A DNA stretch of 64,000 nucleotides, from the NCBI GenBank assembly GCA_029719485.1, contig CP120722.1:434001-498000 (forward strand), written 5' to 3'. Position numbers and translations under genes: made by a program. The notes under the pieces are model-generated. The model was not told where the DNA came from. It saw only the letters and a list, made by a program, of their open reading frames with translations, and did no database searches. Every line of letters starts with the position of its first letter. Position 1 is the stretch's first letter. Positions 1 to 10,853 of the stretch are shown here, one piece after another. This stretch comes from Kiritimatiellota bacterium B12222. GTDB taxonomy: Bacteria > Verrucomicrobiota > Kiritimatiellia > SS1-B-03-39 > UBA6053.

Positions 1-3000
1 AGAGCTTTCAACGAAAACATCCGTTGCCAACACCATCCCCCCATTTCCGCGTAAGGTAAGATGACCACTTCCCGCCATGATCGAATCATTTAAAGTAAGC
101 ACGGCATTGGTAGCTGAACTTTGTAAGAAAAGATTTCCACTACCGGTCAGATACACACCGTATTCCGCATCAAGGGGATCTCCCCCAGTCAATACGGTCA
201 GATTGCCGGCAGAGGTCATGGACACCGATCCGCCTCCCAAGGACTGCAAACCGTAAACCGGATTCACAACCGTGGACGTTTCAACGCCAGCAATATCCAA
301 GAGCGCAACCGCGCCCGAAACTTCACCGATCTCCACAGCAGATAATTCGTTTAGCACCATGCTGCCCGTGGTCACCTGCACCGCCAATAGATTTACATCA
401 ATATCGATAGCGTTGTAGGGACTCAAAATTCCAATACCCGTACCGGAGAGGATCTGCAATTCATCTGCGATCACATCCGTGTCGGTATCGCCATTATCCA
501 ATAGTTTTTCACCCACATCCAGGGCAACCAATCCGTTAACCGCTTGTACAGAAGCTATGACAAAGTCGTTGGTTGTTTCCACCCGGATATCGCCATTGTC
601 GGTTTTAAATTGGGTTTGATCATCCATGGTCAGGGCTGCACCCACCACCACTTGCAGATCACCATTGCTACTCAAGACTTTCGCAGCAATGCCATCGCCG
701 GCACTTGGCGCAGATTCGGGTGTAGTGATCCAATTCGCCGCCGCAGCGATAATCAAACTGATCGCGCCATCTTCAGAACTCACATCCGCATACGCATTTA
801 AACTATTCGCTGAGATAAAGATTTTCCCCGCACCTTGCGTGCTCACCACAGAGCCATCCGCATCGCCATCGTTAAGATCTAAGGCACCGCTCACCGACAT
901 CAAAATATTGCCTGCTGTCGTAGAAACGATATCCGCCTGATCTGCTTTCACAAAGGCAGGGTCTGTGGTGACACCTAAAATGTTCACCGTATCAACCGTC
1001 ACGCCCACAGCAGTCACATCCACATCACCCGTGACATCCAACTGAATATCATTTACGGCCAAGGCAGAAAGCGTGTCCGCAGTCAACGCAATGGGATGCG
1101 CAACCGACCCAATGGCCCCACCGGAGTGCAAACGTAAACCGGAAGAAGTCAATTGCAGTGCAGGCGCAGCCGCATCCACCAAAAGATCGCCATCCGTCAT
1201 CAATGATAAATCACCCGTGCCTGTATCTACGCGACTTAAGGTCATGGCACCTACAGCATTCAACGCCGCATGATCATCTGATACTGTAATCACCGAGGCC
1301 GGATCTTGAGTGAACACTCCTCCGGATTGCATCAAAAGCGTACCACCAGAAACATCCAAGTTTCCAATCAACAACGTGTCCAAGGTGGACGTAATTTGTG
1401 CCGATCCATTGGTGATTTCACTATCACCATTCAAGGTCAACGTTCCACCCGTGCTCAAATGGAAGTTACCATTCACTGCAATGGTGGGATCCGTGACGGA
1501 GAGCTCTACCGTTAAGGCATCGCCTACTTGAAGTACGGTATTGCCATCCCCATTGGTTAATTGGCTTTCATTCCATGTACCCGAAACCGTAGATTTATCC
1601 ACCTGAGCAAATTTCACGCTCACACTGGAATTTCCAATAATGAGAGCATCTAGCTCATTCACGGCCAAATCGCCCACCCCAGCACTGGCATTTAATCGGG
1701 CAACATCCGTGATGAATGCTTCGTTGGCCGCAGTTAACGATCCTACAGATAGGGCCGCATCCACTTGCAAGGTTCCCGTCGTAACCGAAGTGCTCCCATC
1801 ATTGGCAGCGCGGAGTACCGAACCTGAAGTCGATTCAATACGCACATCCGCATCAGGCGATAGGACATGTGAAATCAATACATTGCCCATGGCCTGTAAA
1901 AGCACATTGCCTCCATCCGCATCCAAGGTCATGGCCGCATTCATGGAAAGAGATCCACTCGCCGCCACCCCTACATCGCCACCCTGGGTATTGATATCCA
2001 TTTCAAAAGTCGTGTTACCAAAGATCCCGGCAGAAAAGTTTCCACCGTTCAAATTAATTTCATCCTGCACCAACAAATCGCCATTCACACCCATGACCAA
2101 TGAACCATCACTGCTGTGCGTCACCGGACCACTCAACGTGAGCGAACCATTATCAACGTTTACAATCGACCAACCGGACACAGCGTCTTGCGTAAGTTCG
2201 GTGATGGTCAAATCGCCATCCGCGGCTTGTTCGGTAATCACAATGTCACCAGACGCTCCGAGGTTGCGTAATTGCAATTCGCCCACCTGTGTTTTCAAAT
2301 CGCCCGTGAGAATTGCACCAATACCCGTTTGAGCGGTTAAGGTTGTAACACCAGCTGTCGCGAGGTTGGTTCCATTACTGGCGTGCGTATCTGTAATCGC
2401 GCCCGTGGTGGCAACAACATCGATGTTCCCTGAAGTGGAAGCCATGGAAGTGATCCCAACATTGCCTTCAGCAGTGTAGGTGATGTCTCCTGTATCACTG
2501 GACGTTTCCGCATCGGCACCCATAGTGATACTGCCAGCAGTACTGGTCACGTCAATGGTACCTGTTCCTGTCGCCGTAAGATTGCCATTTTGATCAATGT
2601 CATCTACCGCAGTTAAGGACAAACTTTCACCCGAAATAGATCCATCAACTGTAACCGTGATCCCTTCACCGGCATCCAAAGTCACATCGCCCGTTCCGGC
2701 ATCTACTGGCGCACTTAGAGTAATATCTCCACCGGCGTCCACATCTAAATCCTGATCGTTCAGAGTCATGCCCCCGTCACCACCGATGGTAATATCCCCA
2801 CCACCCTGCAACAATACGGGTAATTCAGATTCAACCAAATTTTCATCAGCCAGAATACTCAGCACACCGTCGGCATAAACTTTCACCAAGGGCATTTCAG
2901 TGGAGAGCAGATTGGCAAAACTACCATCTAAGGAAATTGAAGCATTGCTGATCGCCACAATGTGGGCCGTTTCAGAGTCAAAGGTCAGATTGCCGCTTCC

Positions 3001-6000
3001 GTTCTGGGTGGTAACAGACACCCCGCCGGTCTCACTCTGTACACGCCCCACCAAACTGATGTCGTTTTCAGCCGTTAACCGTAAATTCCCTTCTTGAACA
3101 CCCGTGGCCCGCAACGCAAGTGCGCCGGGCGTTAAGGTGCCAATGTCCGCCAGGTTTGCAATGGTGAAAGGCAGCCCTGCGCTATCCAAAGCCAACTCCA
3201 TGGCATTGATCGTGGTGCTGCTACTTTGCACCTGAATTTGCAACAAGCGCACATCATCTACTTCAAAGAAGGAGGCGGCGGCAGTGCCCACGGCCAAAGA
3301 AGGATTGATGGCATAAACGACCTGAATGCCATTCTGTGCAATCCCGCCATCTTCAGCTTCCAGTATTATTTCAACTCCGGAAGGTAACTCCGTAGTTGCC
3401 AAGGCCTTCACCGGATCCGCACCGCCGATAAACGGTTGGGCGGGAAGATTAAAGACCCCGGAGCCATCATTGCCTGCAACCAAAGCTCCGGATACCGGAA
3501 TCGTGCCATCCGCATTGAGGACGGATAATAAGGTCGTCAGAGTGGTGACACCACTTTGCACATTCAGCACCAGGTGACGTGGCGTCGCATCATAAACCGC
3601 AGTAGCACTGCCATCGGTAATACTACCATCATCAATCAAAAAGACTTCGATTCCCTCCAGCGAGGGAGAAGTTGAATCCGCAACTAACGTAAAATCATTG
3701 TTGGCCCCGGTAGCGGTAAAGACCACTTCGGGAGGTCCACCCGTACCACCTGCAGTGAGGGGGTAGGTCGCCAAGACCATCGAACCAAAACCATTATTGC
3801 CGGGTGCCAGAGAAGCAATTAAATCCAAGTTAGCCAAAGCGGCCATGGGGGCTTCACTTACTTTGGCCGTATTAATCGCATCACGCACATTACCGGCAGA
3901 AGCATATGAACTAAATTTAACCGTTAAAATCCGTGCCCCTTCATCATAAACCGCGTTCACGTCTCCCACCGAAATGCTTTCATCTCTGATGAGACGTATT
4001 TCGATTCCGTTTTCATCCGCGCCTGCATCATTCGCCGTAAGCACCAAATTATTATTGGTTCCCACCATGTCCAAATGGGCAACCGCATGAACCAATTCCG
4101 CACCACTGTGGGTTTTAAACACGCTGGCTTGAATCACCCCATTGCCATTATTGCTGCCACCGGTATTTTCCTGCAACAAGGCAGCAGAAAAAGTGCCTTC
4201 ACTGTTAATTGCAGAAATCACCTGGTTCGCCGTGCTGCTTCCACTGTTGATAAAGACCGTTAACAGATTTGTAAACCCATCAAAACTTGCGCTTGCACCA
4301 CTGCCACTTATCGATCCATCATCCACAAATACGGTTTCAATTTGATTGTAGAGCTGACCCGAAACGGTTGCCGTTATGGTGATATCGTTATGGGTCCCGA
4401 TCGGTCGCAGATCCGCAGAAGATGATAAGTTGGAGACCAAGGTTACACTGGGGTCACCCAGTGCCGTATTGTAATCATCATTGACAAAAGAACCCGCTAA
4501 CTCTGCGGAGAAAGGTAATGCATCGTTGGTGTTTGCATCCGTCACGGCCGTCAACAACGTGCCAATCGTGGTCACGCCATAGTTTATGAAAATGTTGAGT
4601 TTGCCATTGGGTTCGTCCCAGTCGATAAACGCTTCGTTTGCCCCATCAGTAAGATGTCCACCCGGTCCATCATCCAATAAACTGACTTCAAAGGAATTAG
4701 CCGCCACGCCGGGGTTTAATGACGTAAACAAAATGTGAAAGGCTTCACCCGGTAAAAGAATTTGTGAAATTGAAGCAATGGGTTCTAAACCACCTGTAAA
4801 CACAGCGGATGCACCGACCAAAACTCCTTCACGTCGTCCACCTTCAGCAAAGAAGGCAAAGTCTTCATTGCTTGCCAACGTGAACACCTGAGAGCCGTCC
4901 ATTGGACCTTCCGCTAATACCGCAGTCGCTTCAAAATCCACATTGGCATTAATTGCATCTACGATTTCCTGAAGGGTGCTCACATCTTTGCGTAAGGTCA
5001 CCGTCAATAAATTATTACCAGGGGTAAAGACCGTTGTCGGAGGATTGCCCTCTGCGCCAGAGGTTTTAATGTCGAATACAATATTCAAGGCATTGCCTGC
5101 AGGACCCACATGATCAGCCACAATGGAAATCGCATTGAGAGTGTCAGGGAAGGCTTCAATTACCGCCGCCACTTCCTGCACCGTCATGGTCCCCGTGCTA
5201 TTGACCGAAATCGCACCAGCCTGTGTGGTGCTCACCCCGCCTTGGTGTCCACTGAAGGCCACATCTACAGAAGCATCTGTATGGAGGGACGCCACGGAAA
5301 ATCCAAGATTGGTAATTTGCAAATCACCGGTGTTCGCAACATAAACGCCACTGGCTCCACTGATTGCCGTCAGATTATCCACCTGCGTGGTCAACGGAAA
5401 TAAGCCGGCAGCAATTTTTACACGAGCATTCAAAACTAAATTCTGAGCGATCACCCGGGTGACGGGTCCGCCAATTGCCGTTACTGTAATATCTGTTCCG
5501 GCAATCAATCCTACGTTTGCGGTGCTGATGATGCCGCCGTTCAACAATAAGTTGTCCCCTACCCGGGCCAATAAAGATCCGGCTGCGGTATCAATGCTAC
5601 TGGTAGATGATAAAGTTAAATCCTGACCTACTTCAAAGGAAACATCTCCACCCTGAGTTTGAGATGTGCCTCCTGTCGCAAAAGCCAGATCGGCATTTGT
5701 CCGCAGGGTTACATTTCCCCCGTTAACGGAGAAACTGTCATTCCAAGTTTGTGTACCCGTTGATTGCCACAAGACAGGAATGGCTTCGGAAACAGTCAAC
5801 GCGGCATCCGCGCCTGCATCCACAGTCAACGCACCGGTAATATTTGCAAACAGCCCTTCGCCCACGCCGTCGACAACCAAACGATCCCCTGTTTGAATCG
5901 TGCTAAGTCCAGGTAATACTCCCATCGGCGTAGTCGGTATGGTTTCCACACTCACCAAACCTAACGCAAGGTCTCCTGTATTTTCAAAAGCCATCACGCC

Positions 6001-9000
6001 GTCATTTACTGTACCTGCAAGACGAGCCACCGCAAAACGCATGGGCTGTGCGGAACTTCCCAGTGAGCCCACCTGATCGAGATAAAGTCCGTTTGCAGAA
6101 ATCTCGGTCGCCGTAGTCGCGGGTAAGCCGATAAGATCTACCGCCGTCACAGCCACATCGCCGGGCGTACTGACTTCAACCAAGGTCATGGTCGCGCCGG
6201 AGGAAAGTCGAATATCCGTGGCGGATGCAATAGTGCTATCAGCCACCTGGGTTAAATGGCCGTCTGCGAGTAAAACAACGCTACCCGTGGCATTTACCGC
6301 CACCCCAGCAAGATTGCCACCCACAACCAAATCGCCACCCGACGTGATCGAAACGGGCGTTGTGTCAGCCGTGGTAATCAAACCATTGGTTGCAAAGCCT
6401 GCGGTTGAACTTACAAAAATACCCCCCGTGGCGGTTTCTGCACTCAAGGTGCCGAGTATCACATTTAAGGTCTGACGTTCTCCAGCTTCAATGCCCACGC
6501 CCGTCGCGGCCGTAAGATCCAATTGGCCCAAGGTGCTGAAGTCCACAGGCGCCTCTGCAGGATCACTATCGATAATAGAACCAGTTGCAGATGAAACCGT
6601 GATATCCCCATCGGTTGAGCGCACTTCAGAAACCGCCACCGTGTTTTGGGCATCCACATCCATGCTGCCATTTTCATTCGCCAGCAATGACGTTTCCGCC
6701 ATGGTGAAAGCGGCCGTAGTGGTCAGTTGAATATTCCCTGCACCCGTGGTGCTGATTTCGCGATTCGTGCTCAAATCCAAATTGCCATTTACGATCAATT
6801 CAAGATCGCCCTCTCCAGAGGTTTTGAAACCACCCACTTGGGTGAAATTAGCTGTAGTGGAGGAAAGCAAGGGCGTATACAGAATGCCCACACCGGAAAT
6901 ATCTTCGAGAGACAAATCACCGGTATTTTCAATGCGGTAAGGTGTATCTCCGGTTCCGTTGACCGCCATTTTTGAACTTGTAGTCAACAGAGCTTCCCCG
7001 GAACCTACGGGTCCGTCGATTCCCATGGCTGCGGTGATAGCCACGGCAGCAGAGGTAATCACGTTTCGGGAATCATCACCGCCGCTCGCCGCCTGAACAG
7101 ATCCACCCGAAACAATAACCACTTGCGTATCCGCGTTGATATCGCCCAGGGTTACTTGGGTTGCGGTGGTGATATGCACACTTCCTGAATCGGCATCGAT
7201 AGACTGTCCCGCAGAAGCCAGCACACCGCCGGCTTGTGAAATCAGAGTGATTTTGGCATCGGTGATCAAATCACCGGCATCCAACAAGGTGATATCACCG
7301 GTTGTTGCGGAAAGGGACAGATCGCCCCCATCAGATTGAATGATGCCTTCAATGGACATTTCATTTGCAAACAGCGCCACAACACTCGCACCGTCGGTGA
7401 CCACCGCATTGGCAGTGGTAACAGTTAATAATCCACCGGAACTCAGCATGATATCGCCGGCACCATTTTGGATGGCGGTTAACCCGGAAATGTTCGCCGT
7501 GGAAATGCTGCCATCTTCACTGATCGTATCCAACGAAAATCCATTCGTGGTACCCGTCGTGAGATCATTCTCATCTTTCAGAGCAAGTGAGCCCCCCACG
7601 GTTACAGCCGCAAGCAGGGCCACATCCAGTTCGAGGCTGCGTTCATCCACTTCATTTAAAACCCCGATGCCGGTTGAGGCATTCAGGGTTAATTCATTGG
7701 CATAAATATTTACGGTTGCAGAGCCATCCGCATCCTGAACAAAACCAGTAGTAGAGACCACTGAAGCATTTCCCCAGGAATCCTGATCTTCCGGTGTCAA
7801 TGCATTGCGGGTATCTAAGATTCCTAACGCGATATTATCGTCGGCTACCAAAGAGAGATGTCCGCCAGCTGACAGAATCGCCGCATCCACGGCTTGCGAA
7901 AAAGTGCTTCCAATATCAATGCCAACATCTCCGCCACCGGAGTTTAAACTTACGCCCCCGGAAATTGCACCACTGCCATCAGCTGCAAGAGTAAGCACGC
8001 CGCCCTGTCCACTTACATTCCCATCAAAAACCAGGTTTCCAGCCACATCCACCACAATGCCCGCATCGGATGCACTATGAATCCCGGTCGCATTGACAAC
8101 GGTGTTCCCGTCATTGACTTTGATACTGATATAATCGCTACTGCCCGTGGCATCATTGATCACTGAAGTGCTTAGAACCGTCCGACCGGTTAACTGTTGT
8201 ATGACCACTGCACCTGCTGTGCTATTGGAGGCATTCATGGTGTTTGCCTGGATCAACAGCGGTACCGTGCTTGCACCAATACCATTTGCCGCCGTCAGGG
8301 TAAGTTCATCCGCGATGATGTGAGCCGAGCTCTGGGGCGTTTCGGCCGTCATCGCCCCTTCTGTGATCAAGGTCACATCGCCCAATTCACCGGCAATCAC
8401 TTCCACCACATGCAAATCACCATTGTAGACGTCAACAGAAATATCATTGTCGTCAGAGTCCGTGAGGGACTCGATCAATTCCAGCGTGGTATCTCCACCA
8501 GAACTGATGGTAATGGATCCATCCTGCGTACGGGCGGAGGTCACATACAAATCACTAAATTCATTTACGGTAATGTCACCGGATACGGTGGAGAAGCCCG
8601 TGAAGTTTTCAACTTCGGTCAACAGGAGAATGCCTCCAGCCGCTGTGGCCGTTAATGTACGTCCCTTGACCCCTTCAATAGAAACACTGCTATTGAGAAT
8701 ATCACCTGTCGTGGCGGTAAGAAAAATGTTGGAGCCTTGAGTAAGGTCCGCTTCATCATGATTAAACGTGAGAACAGATGCATTATTTTTGATTTCAATG
8801 TCACCCGCTGCAGTAAGTAAGTGAATGACACTCGATCCCCACTCGTTATTGACCAAATCATTGCTGACTTGAATTTGGGTACCGGTGACTTCAATCCCTC
8901 CCACGACTTCACCCGTGGTGAGTCCGGTCGCATCTAAACTCAATGAGGCTTGGGCTTTCAGTTGACCATTTACCAAAAAACTACCGCCATAAACGGTCAA

Positions 9001-10782
9001 AGGATCAAGGAAATCAGCCACACCTAAGCGTAAAAAGTTTCGGGATGCGGTATCATACCCAAAAGTAATGTGCGCAAATCCATCAGACAGCGCGGCAATA
9101 TCAGTAGTGGTAAACTGGAAAGTACCTACTCCACCCACCGGAGACCCAATATCCATCGAAACAGATTCACTGATGGGTTTGATGAAAACGTTACTTTTGG
9201 GAAGGTTATTATTGTCTAACGCGCCAATAATAGAATCGGTTCCCCCATTAAAGTTCACATCATTGGAGGTGAGGGTAAGATCTCCCTCCGCCAAACGCAC
9301 TTCATCTTGAAAACGAATTTCGGAATTCGACCGGATATCGAGACTATCCGCATCCACTTCTCCACGGAAAACAGTGGTCTGAGTACCTACGGTTTGCGTA
9401 ATACTGCCATTGATATCCACCGCTTTGGTAAATTCCACATTTTTGGCACTTTGAATCAAAAGATCGCCATCATCAAGCGTCACAGTTTCTTTAAAATGAA
9501 TTTTTCCCGTGCCCGCACTGGCTGGATTAACCGTAAGATCAGCAGAGCCCTGCCCGAGGGTAACATCGCCATTAAAGGTGATATTGTTTTCAGTCGTGAT
9601 ATCCAGGTTACCCGTGGTGAGCTCAAGCGTATCTGAAGCAGAATTTCCGAAAGTTGTATTTTCCGTACCCGCCTGTTGGGTGAAGGAGTTTAAAAGGACA
9701 TTGCCATTAAAAATCACGCTCTTGGCATTTATAATCACGATGCCGTCTAAGGGATCTGTGGTACCCACATCACCATTAATAAGAATCGTCCCATCTGTTC
9801 CCGCATTCAGATAAAGCGTCCCTCCGCCATCAAATCCTGTACCTAAAATGTTACCGCCAATCCCTGCCTGATTCTTGGTAATGGTAATATCATGCCCGTT
9901 AGGATTCACATCTTGAGGATCAGCAGCCGTACTGTTTGTGGTATCCAAAAGGATGGTATTATCACCATGAATATTGCCTGAATTCTCCACATACACCAAG
10001 TTTATCGACTCTTCGTAGTAGATCGGACTGTCGGTAATCGTATCGGCACTGGCATTTACCGTATTCCCGGAACCTTCAAAGGTTAAAAGCCCGCCACTGT
10101 GCTGTATGGTACTGTTGACATTATAATGTCCCCCAACGTCGGGAGCCCGCAACCTTAAATTACCTTCATATACCAAACCATCAATGGTGAAGGCATGGCT
10201 GCCCTCTTCCAGTCCAATGGTCAATTCTCCGATACCTGAACCCGATAAATAGTCCAAGGCCTCAGAATCTAACGAAAACCCAACCGCATCTGTTCCCAGA
10301 GAAATGGTCGCATCATTTTGACGGGGACTTAGTTCCAAGCTGGAACCTTCCGTACCGCTTTGACTGCCGGTGATGGTTAATTCGTCCGTATGAAGCACAG
10401 ATCCACCCGACCATTGTACTTCCCCCATATAAATACTGGCGGCATCGATATGAAAATTTTCCGCTTCGACACCATCCGCAATCACCACCGAATCTGCGGC
10501 CAAAACCAATCCCGCTAATTCCTGCGCCAAAAGTTGACCGTCAGTATCCCACACGCCATCTGCATTTACGACAAAGTCTTTGCCTTCAATAACTTGATAC
10601 AGTTGTTCTCCACCCAAATTAATGTCTTCAGGGCTCGTAGACTCTTCGGCCCCGTTGGTAACAGCTACTTGCACCGCCTCGCTTGCACCAGGTACAAGCA
10701 AATCAGCAGCATCTGCACTGAGGAGAATACGGGGCTCTAGCGCCTCAAGGTCAAAAAGGGAATGGGGAGTTGGTTTTTTCAC
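1..10782 (-). CDS. Giant LEPR-XLL haemagglutinin-like surface protein (partial; C-terminus lies beyond the left edge)
   Basis: The frame is open from a GTG at 10782 to the window edge, giving at least 3,594 residues. I checked this by triplet reading of many lines. The GTG is chosen because it places FDLEALEPRILLSAD at residues 10-24, exactly as in the upstream giant gene. LEPR-XLL motifs are known from the N-termini of very large repetitive bacterial proteins. No Sec signal peptide or membrane segment is visible. The body is made of short beta repeats rich in Gly, Asn, Asp and Thr (patterns such as GDLTLxA, GIGxxxxPL and GGSLxLxxxxDL), as in filamentous-haemagglutinin-like beta-helix proteins. 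Residues ~1890-2540 hold six copies of a ~115-residue module of a different type. I saw no RTX nonapeptides and no cysteine. It lies 71 bp after the first giant gene and is probably co-transcribed with it. A surface fibre or adhesin role is inferred. The C-terminal anchor or secretion signal cannot be seen. Confidence 0.93.
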   Translation of the reverse strand, partial: MKKPTPHSLFDLEALEPRILLSADAADLLVPGASEAVQVAVTNGAEESTSPEDINLGGEQLYQVIEGKDFVVNADGVWDTDGQLLAQELAGLVLAADSVVIADGVEAENFHIDAASIYMGEVQWSGGSVLHTDELTITGSQSGTEGSSLELSPRQNDATISLGTDAVGFSLDSEALDYLSGSGIGELTIGLEEGSHAFTIDGLVYEGNLRLRAPDVGGHYNVNSTIQHSGGLLTFEGSGNTVNASADTITDSPIYYEESINLVYVENSGNIHGDNTILLDTTNSTAADPQDVNPNGHDITITKNQAGIGGNILGTGFDGGGTLYLNAGTDGTILINGDVGTTDPLDGIVIINAKSVIFNGNVLLNSFTQQAGTENTTFGNSASDTLELTTGNLDITTENNITFNGDVTLGQGSADLTVNPASAGTGKIHFKETVTLDDGDLLIQSAKNVEFTKAVDINGSITQTVGTQTTVFRGEVDADSLDIRSNSEIRFQDEVRLAEGDLTLTSNDVNFNGGTDSIIGALDNNNLPKSNVFIKPISESVSMDIGSPVGGVGTFQFTTTDIAALSDGFAHITFGYDTASRNFLRLGVADFLDPLTVYGGSFLVNGQLKAQASLSLDATGLTTGEVVGGIEVTGTQIQVSNDLVNNEWGSSVIHLLTAAGDIEIKNNASVLTFNHDEADLTQGSNIFLTATTGDILNSSVSIEGVKGRTLTATAAGGILLLTEVENFTGFSTVSGDITVNEFSDLYVTSARTQDGSITISSGGDTTLELIESLTDSDDNDISVDVYNGDLHVVEVIAGELGDVTLITEGAMTAETPQSSAHIIADELTLTAANGIGASTVPLLIQANTMNASNSTAGAVVIQQLTGRTVLSTSVINDATGSSDYISIKVNDGNTVVNATGIHSASDAGIVVDVAGNLVFDGNVSGQGGVLTLAADGSGAISGGVSLNSGGGDVGIDIGSTFSQAVDAAILSAGGHLSLVADDNIALGILDTRNALTPEDQDSWGNASVVSTTGFVQDADGSATVNIYANELTLNASTGIGVLNEVDERSLELDVALLAAVTVGGSLALKDENDLTTGTTNGFSLDTISEDGSISTANISGLTAIQNGAGDIMLSSGGLLTVTTANAVVTDGASVVALFANEMSIEGIIQSDGGDLSLSATTGDITLLDAGDLITDAKITLISQAGGVLASAGQSIDADSGSVHITTATQVTLGDINADTQVVIVSGGSVQAASGGDDSRNVITSAAVAITAAMGIDGPVGSGEALLTTSSKMAVNGTGDTPYRIENTGDLSLEDISGVGILYTPLLSSTTANFTQVGGFKTSGEGDLELIVNGNLDLSTNREISTTGAGNIQLTTTAAFTMAETSLLANENGSMDVDAQNTVAVSEVRSTDGDITVSSATGSIIDSDPAEAPVDFSTLGQLDLTAATGVGIEAGERQTLNVILGTLSAETATGGIFVSSTAGFATNGLITTADTTPVSITSGGDLVVGGNLAGVAVNATGSVVLLADGHLTQVADSTIASATDIRLSSGATMTLVEVSTPGDVAVTAVDLIGLPATTATEISANGLYLDQVGSLGSSAQPMRFAVARLAGTVNDGVMAFENTGDLALGLVSVETIPTTPMGVLPGLSTIQTGDRLVVDGVGEGLFANITGALTVDAGADAALTVSEAIPVLWQSTGTQTWNDSFSVNGGNVTLRTNADLAFATGGTSQTQGGDVSFEVGQDLTLSSTSSIDTAAGSLLARVGDNLLLNGGIISTANVGLIAGTDITVTAIGGPVTRVIAQNLVLNARVKIAAGLFPLTTQVDNLTAISGASGVYVANTGDLQITNLGFSVASLHTDASVDVAFSGHQGGVSTTQAGAISVNSTGTMTVQEVAAVIEAFPDTLNAISIVADHVGPAGNALNIVFDIKTSGAEGNPPTTVFTPGNNLLTVTLRKDVSTLQEIVDAINANVDFEATAVLAEGPMDGSQVFTLASNEDFAFFAEGGRREGVLVGASAVFTGGLEPIASISQILLPGEAFHILFTSLNPGVAANSFEVSLLDDGPGGHLTDGANEAFIDWDEPNGKLNIFINYGVTTIGTLLTAVTDANTNDALPFSAELAGSFVNDDYNTALGDPSVTLVSNLSSSADLRPIGTHNDITITATVSGQLYNQIETVFVDDGSISGSGASASFDGFTNLLTVFINSGSSTANQVISAINSEGTFSAALLQENTGGSNNGNGVIQASVFKTHSGAELVHAVAHLDMVGTNNNLVLTANDAGADENGIEIRLIRDESISVGDVNAVYDEGARILTVKFSSYASAGNVRDAINTAKVSEAPMAALANLDLIASLAPGNNGFGSMVLATYPLTAGGTGGPPEVVFTATGANNDFTLVADSTSPSLEGIEVFLIDDGSITDGSATAVYDATPRHLVLNVQSGVTTLTTLLSVLNADGTIPVSGALVAGNDGSGVFNLPAQPFIGGADPVKALATTELPSGVEIILEAEDGGIAQNGIQVVYAINPSLAVGTAAASFFEVDDVRLLQIQVQSSSTTINAMELALDSAGLPFTIANLADIGTLTPGALALRATGVQEGNLRLTAENDISLVGRVQSETGGVSVTTQNGSGNLTFDSETAHIVAISNASISLDGSFANLLSTEMPLVKVYADGVLSILADENLVESELPVLLQGGGDITIGGDGGMTLNDQDLDVDAGGDITLSAPVDAGTGDVTLDAGEGITVTVDGSISGESLSLTAVDDIDQNGNLTATGTGTIDVTSTAGSITMGADAETSSDTGDITYTAEGNVGITSMASTSGNIDVVATTGAITDTHASNGTNLATAGVTTLTAQTGIGAILTGDLKTQVGELQLRNLGASGDIVITEQAADGDLTITELTQDAVSGWSIVNVDNGSLTLSGPVTHSSDGSLVMGVNGDLLVQDEINLNGGNFSAGIFGNTTFEMDINTQGGDVGVAASGSLSMNAAMTLDADGGNVLLQAMGNVLISHVLSPDADVRIESTSGSVLRAANDGSTSVTTGTLQVDAALSVGSLTAANEAFITDVARLNASAGVGDLAVNELDALIIGNSSVSVKFAQVDKSTVSGTWNESQLTNGDGNTVLQVGDALTVELSVTDPTIAVNGNFHLSTGGTLTLNGDSEITNGSAQITSTLDTLLIGNLDVSGGTLLMQSGGVFTQDPASVITVSDDHAALNAVGAMTLSRVDTGTGDLSLMTDGDLLVDAAAPALQLTSSGLRLHSGGAIGSVAHPIALTADTLSALAVNDIQLDVTGDVDVTAVGVTVDTVNILGVTTDPAFVKADQADIVSTTAGNILMSVSGALDLNDGDADGSVVSTQGAGKIFISANSLNAYADVSSEDGAISLIIAAAANWITTPESAPSAGDGIAAKVLSSNGDLQVVVGAALTMDDQTQFKTDNGDIRVETTNDFVIASVQAVNGLVALDVGEKLLDNGDTDTDVIADELQILSGTGIGILSPYNAIDIDVNLLAVQVTTGSMVLNELSAVEIGEVSGAVALLDIAGVETSTVVNPVYGLQSLGGGSVSMTSAGNLTVLTGGDPLDAEYGVYLTGSGNLFLQSSATNAVLTLNDSIMAGSGHLTLRGNGGMVLATDVFVESS
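3150..5130 (-). repeat. Six tandem copies of a ~115-residue alpha/beta module within the second giant gene
   Basis: The translated copies share a pattern: an opening such as GANNDFTLVA or GTNNNLVLTA; a segment like NGIEIxLIDDGSI; an alternating strand such as LTVxINxGxTTxxxI; an AIN/VLN helix end; then FxAxLxxG and in some copies a GGxDP or GGLEP linker. The copies are diverged at DNA level, so the array is old. The surrounding protein is haemagglutinin-like beta repeat, so this block looks like an insertion. Related copies occur in the first giant gene near 35700-35950, 22400-22690 and 17400-19900. I do not recognise an established function; the fold is only loosely like flagellin-IN modules. 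Boundaries are approximate. Confidence 0.7.
10738..10755 (-). other. LEPR-XLL N-terminal motif of the second giant protein
   Basis: The translation reads FDLEALEPRILLSAD, beginning ten residues from the GTG start. Thirteen or more of its 15 positions are identical to the motif of the neighbouring giant protein. Only the core is given by these coordinates. The family is known as an N-terminal signature of giant repetitive proteins; its sorting role is not established from this sequence. Confidence 0.85.
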
Positions 10783-10853
10783 AATGGTTGTATCTTATGA
10801 TGCTAGAGATAAATAGTGGCGTCAACTATGAAAGTGCAGGGTGTTTATTGCTA
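10783..10853 (-). promoter_or_regulatory. 71-bp spacer between the two giant genes, with a possible weak promoter
   Basis: The spacer holds a TTGACG hexamer (minus strand, 10825-10820) like the one upstream of the first giant gene. The best -10-like match, CATAAG, sits at a poor spacing of 20 bp. No Shine-Dalgarno sequence is obvious before the GTG, and there is no hairpin with a T-run after the upstream stop. Read-through from the first gene is as likely as a separate promoter. Confidence 0.25.

Noticed and set aside
1640-2332. 230-codon open frame on the plus strand
   Set aside because: Antisense to the second giant gene, whose frame is continuous here; no recognisable protein features.
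10783-10853. Frameshift joining the two giant genes into one
   Set aside because: No other frame continues the first protein after its stop, and the second gene has its own complete LEPR N-terminus.
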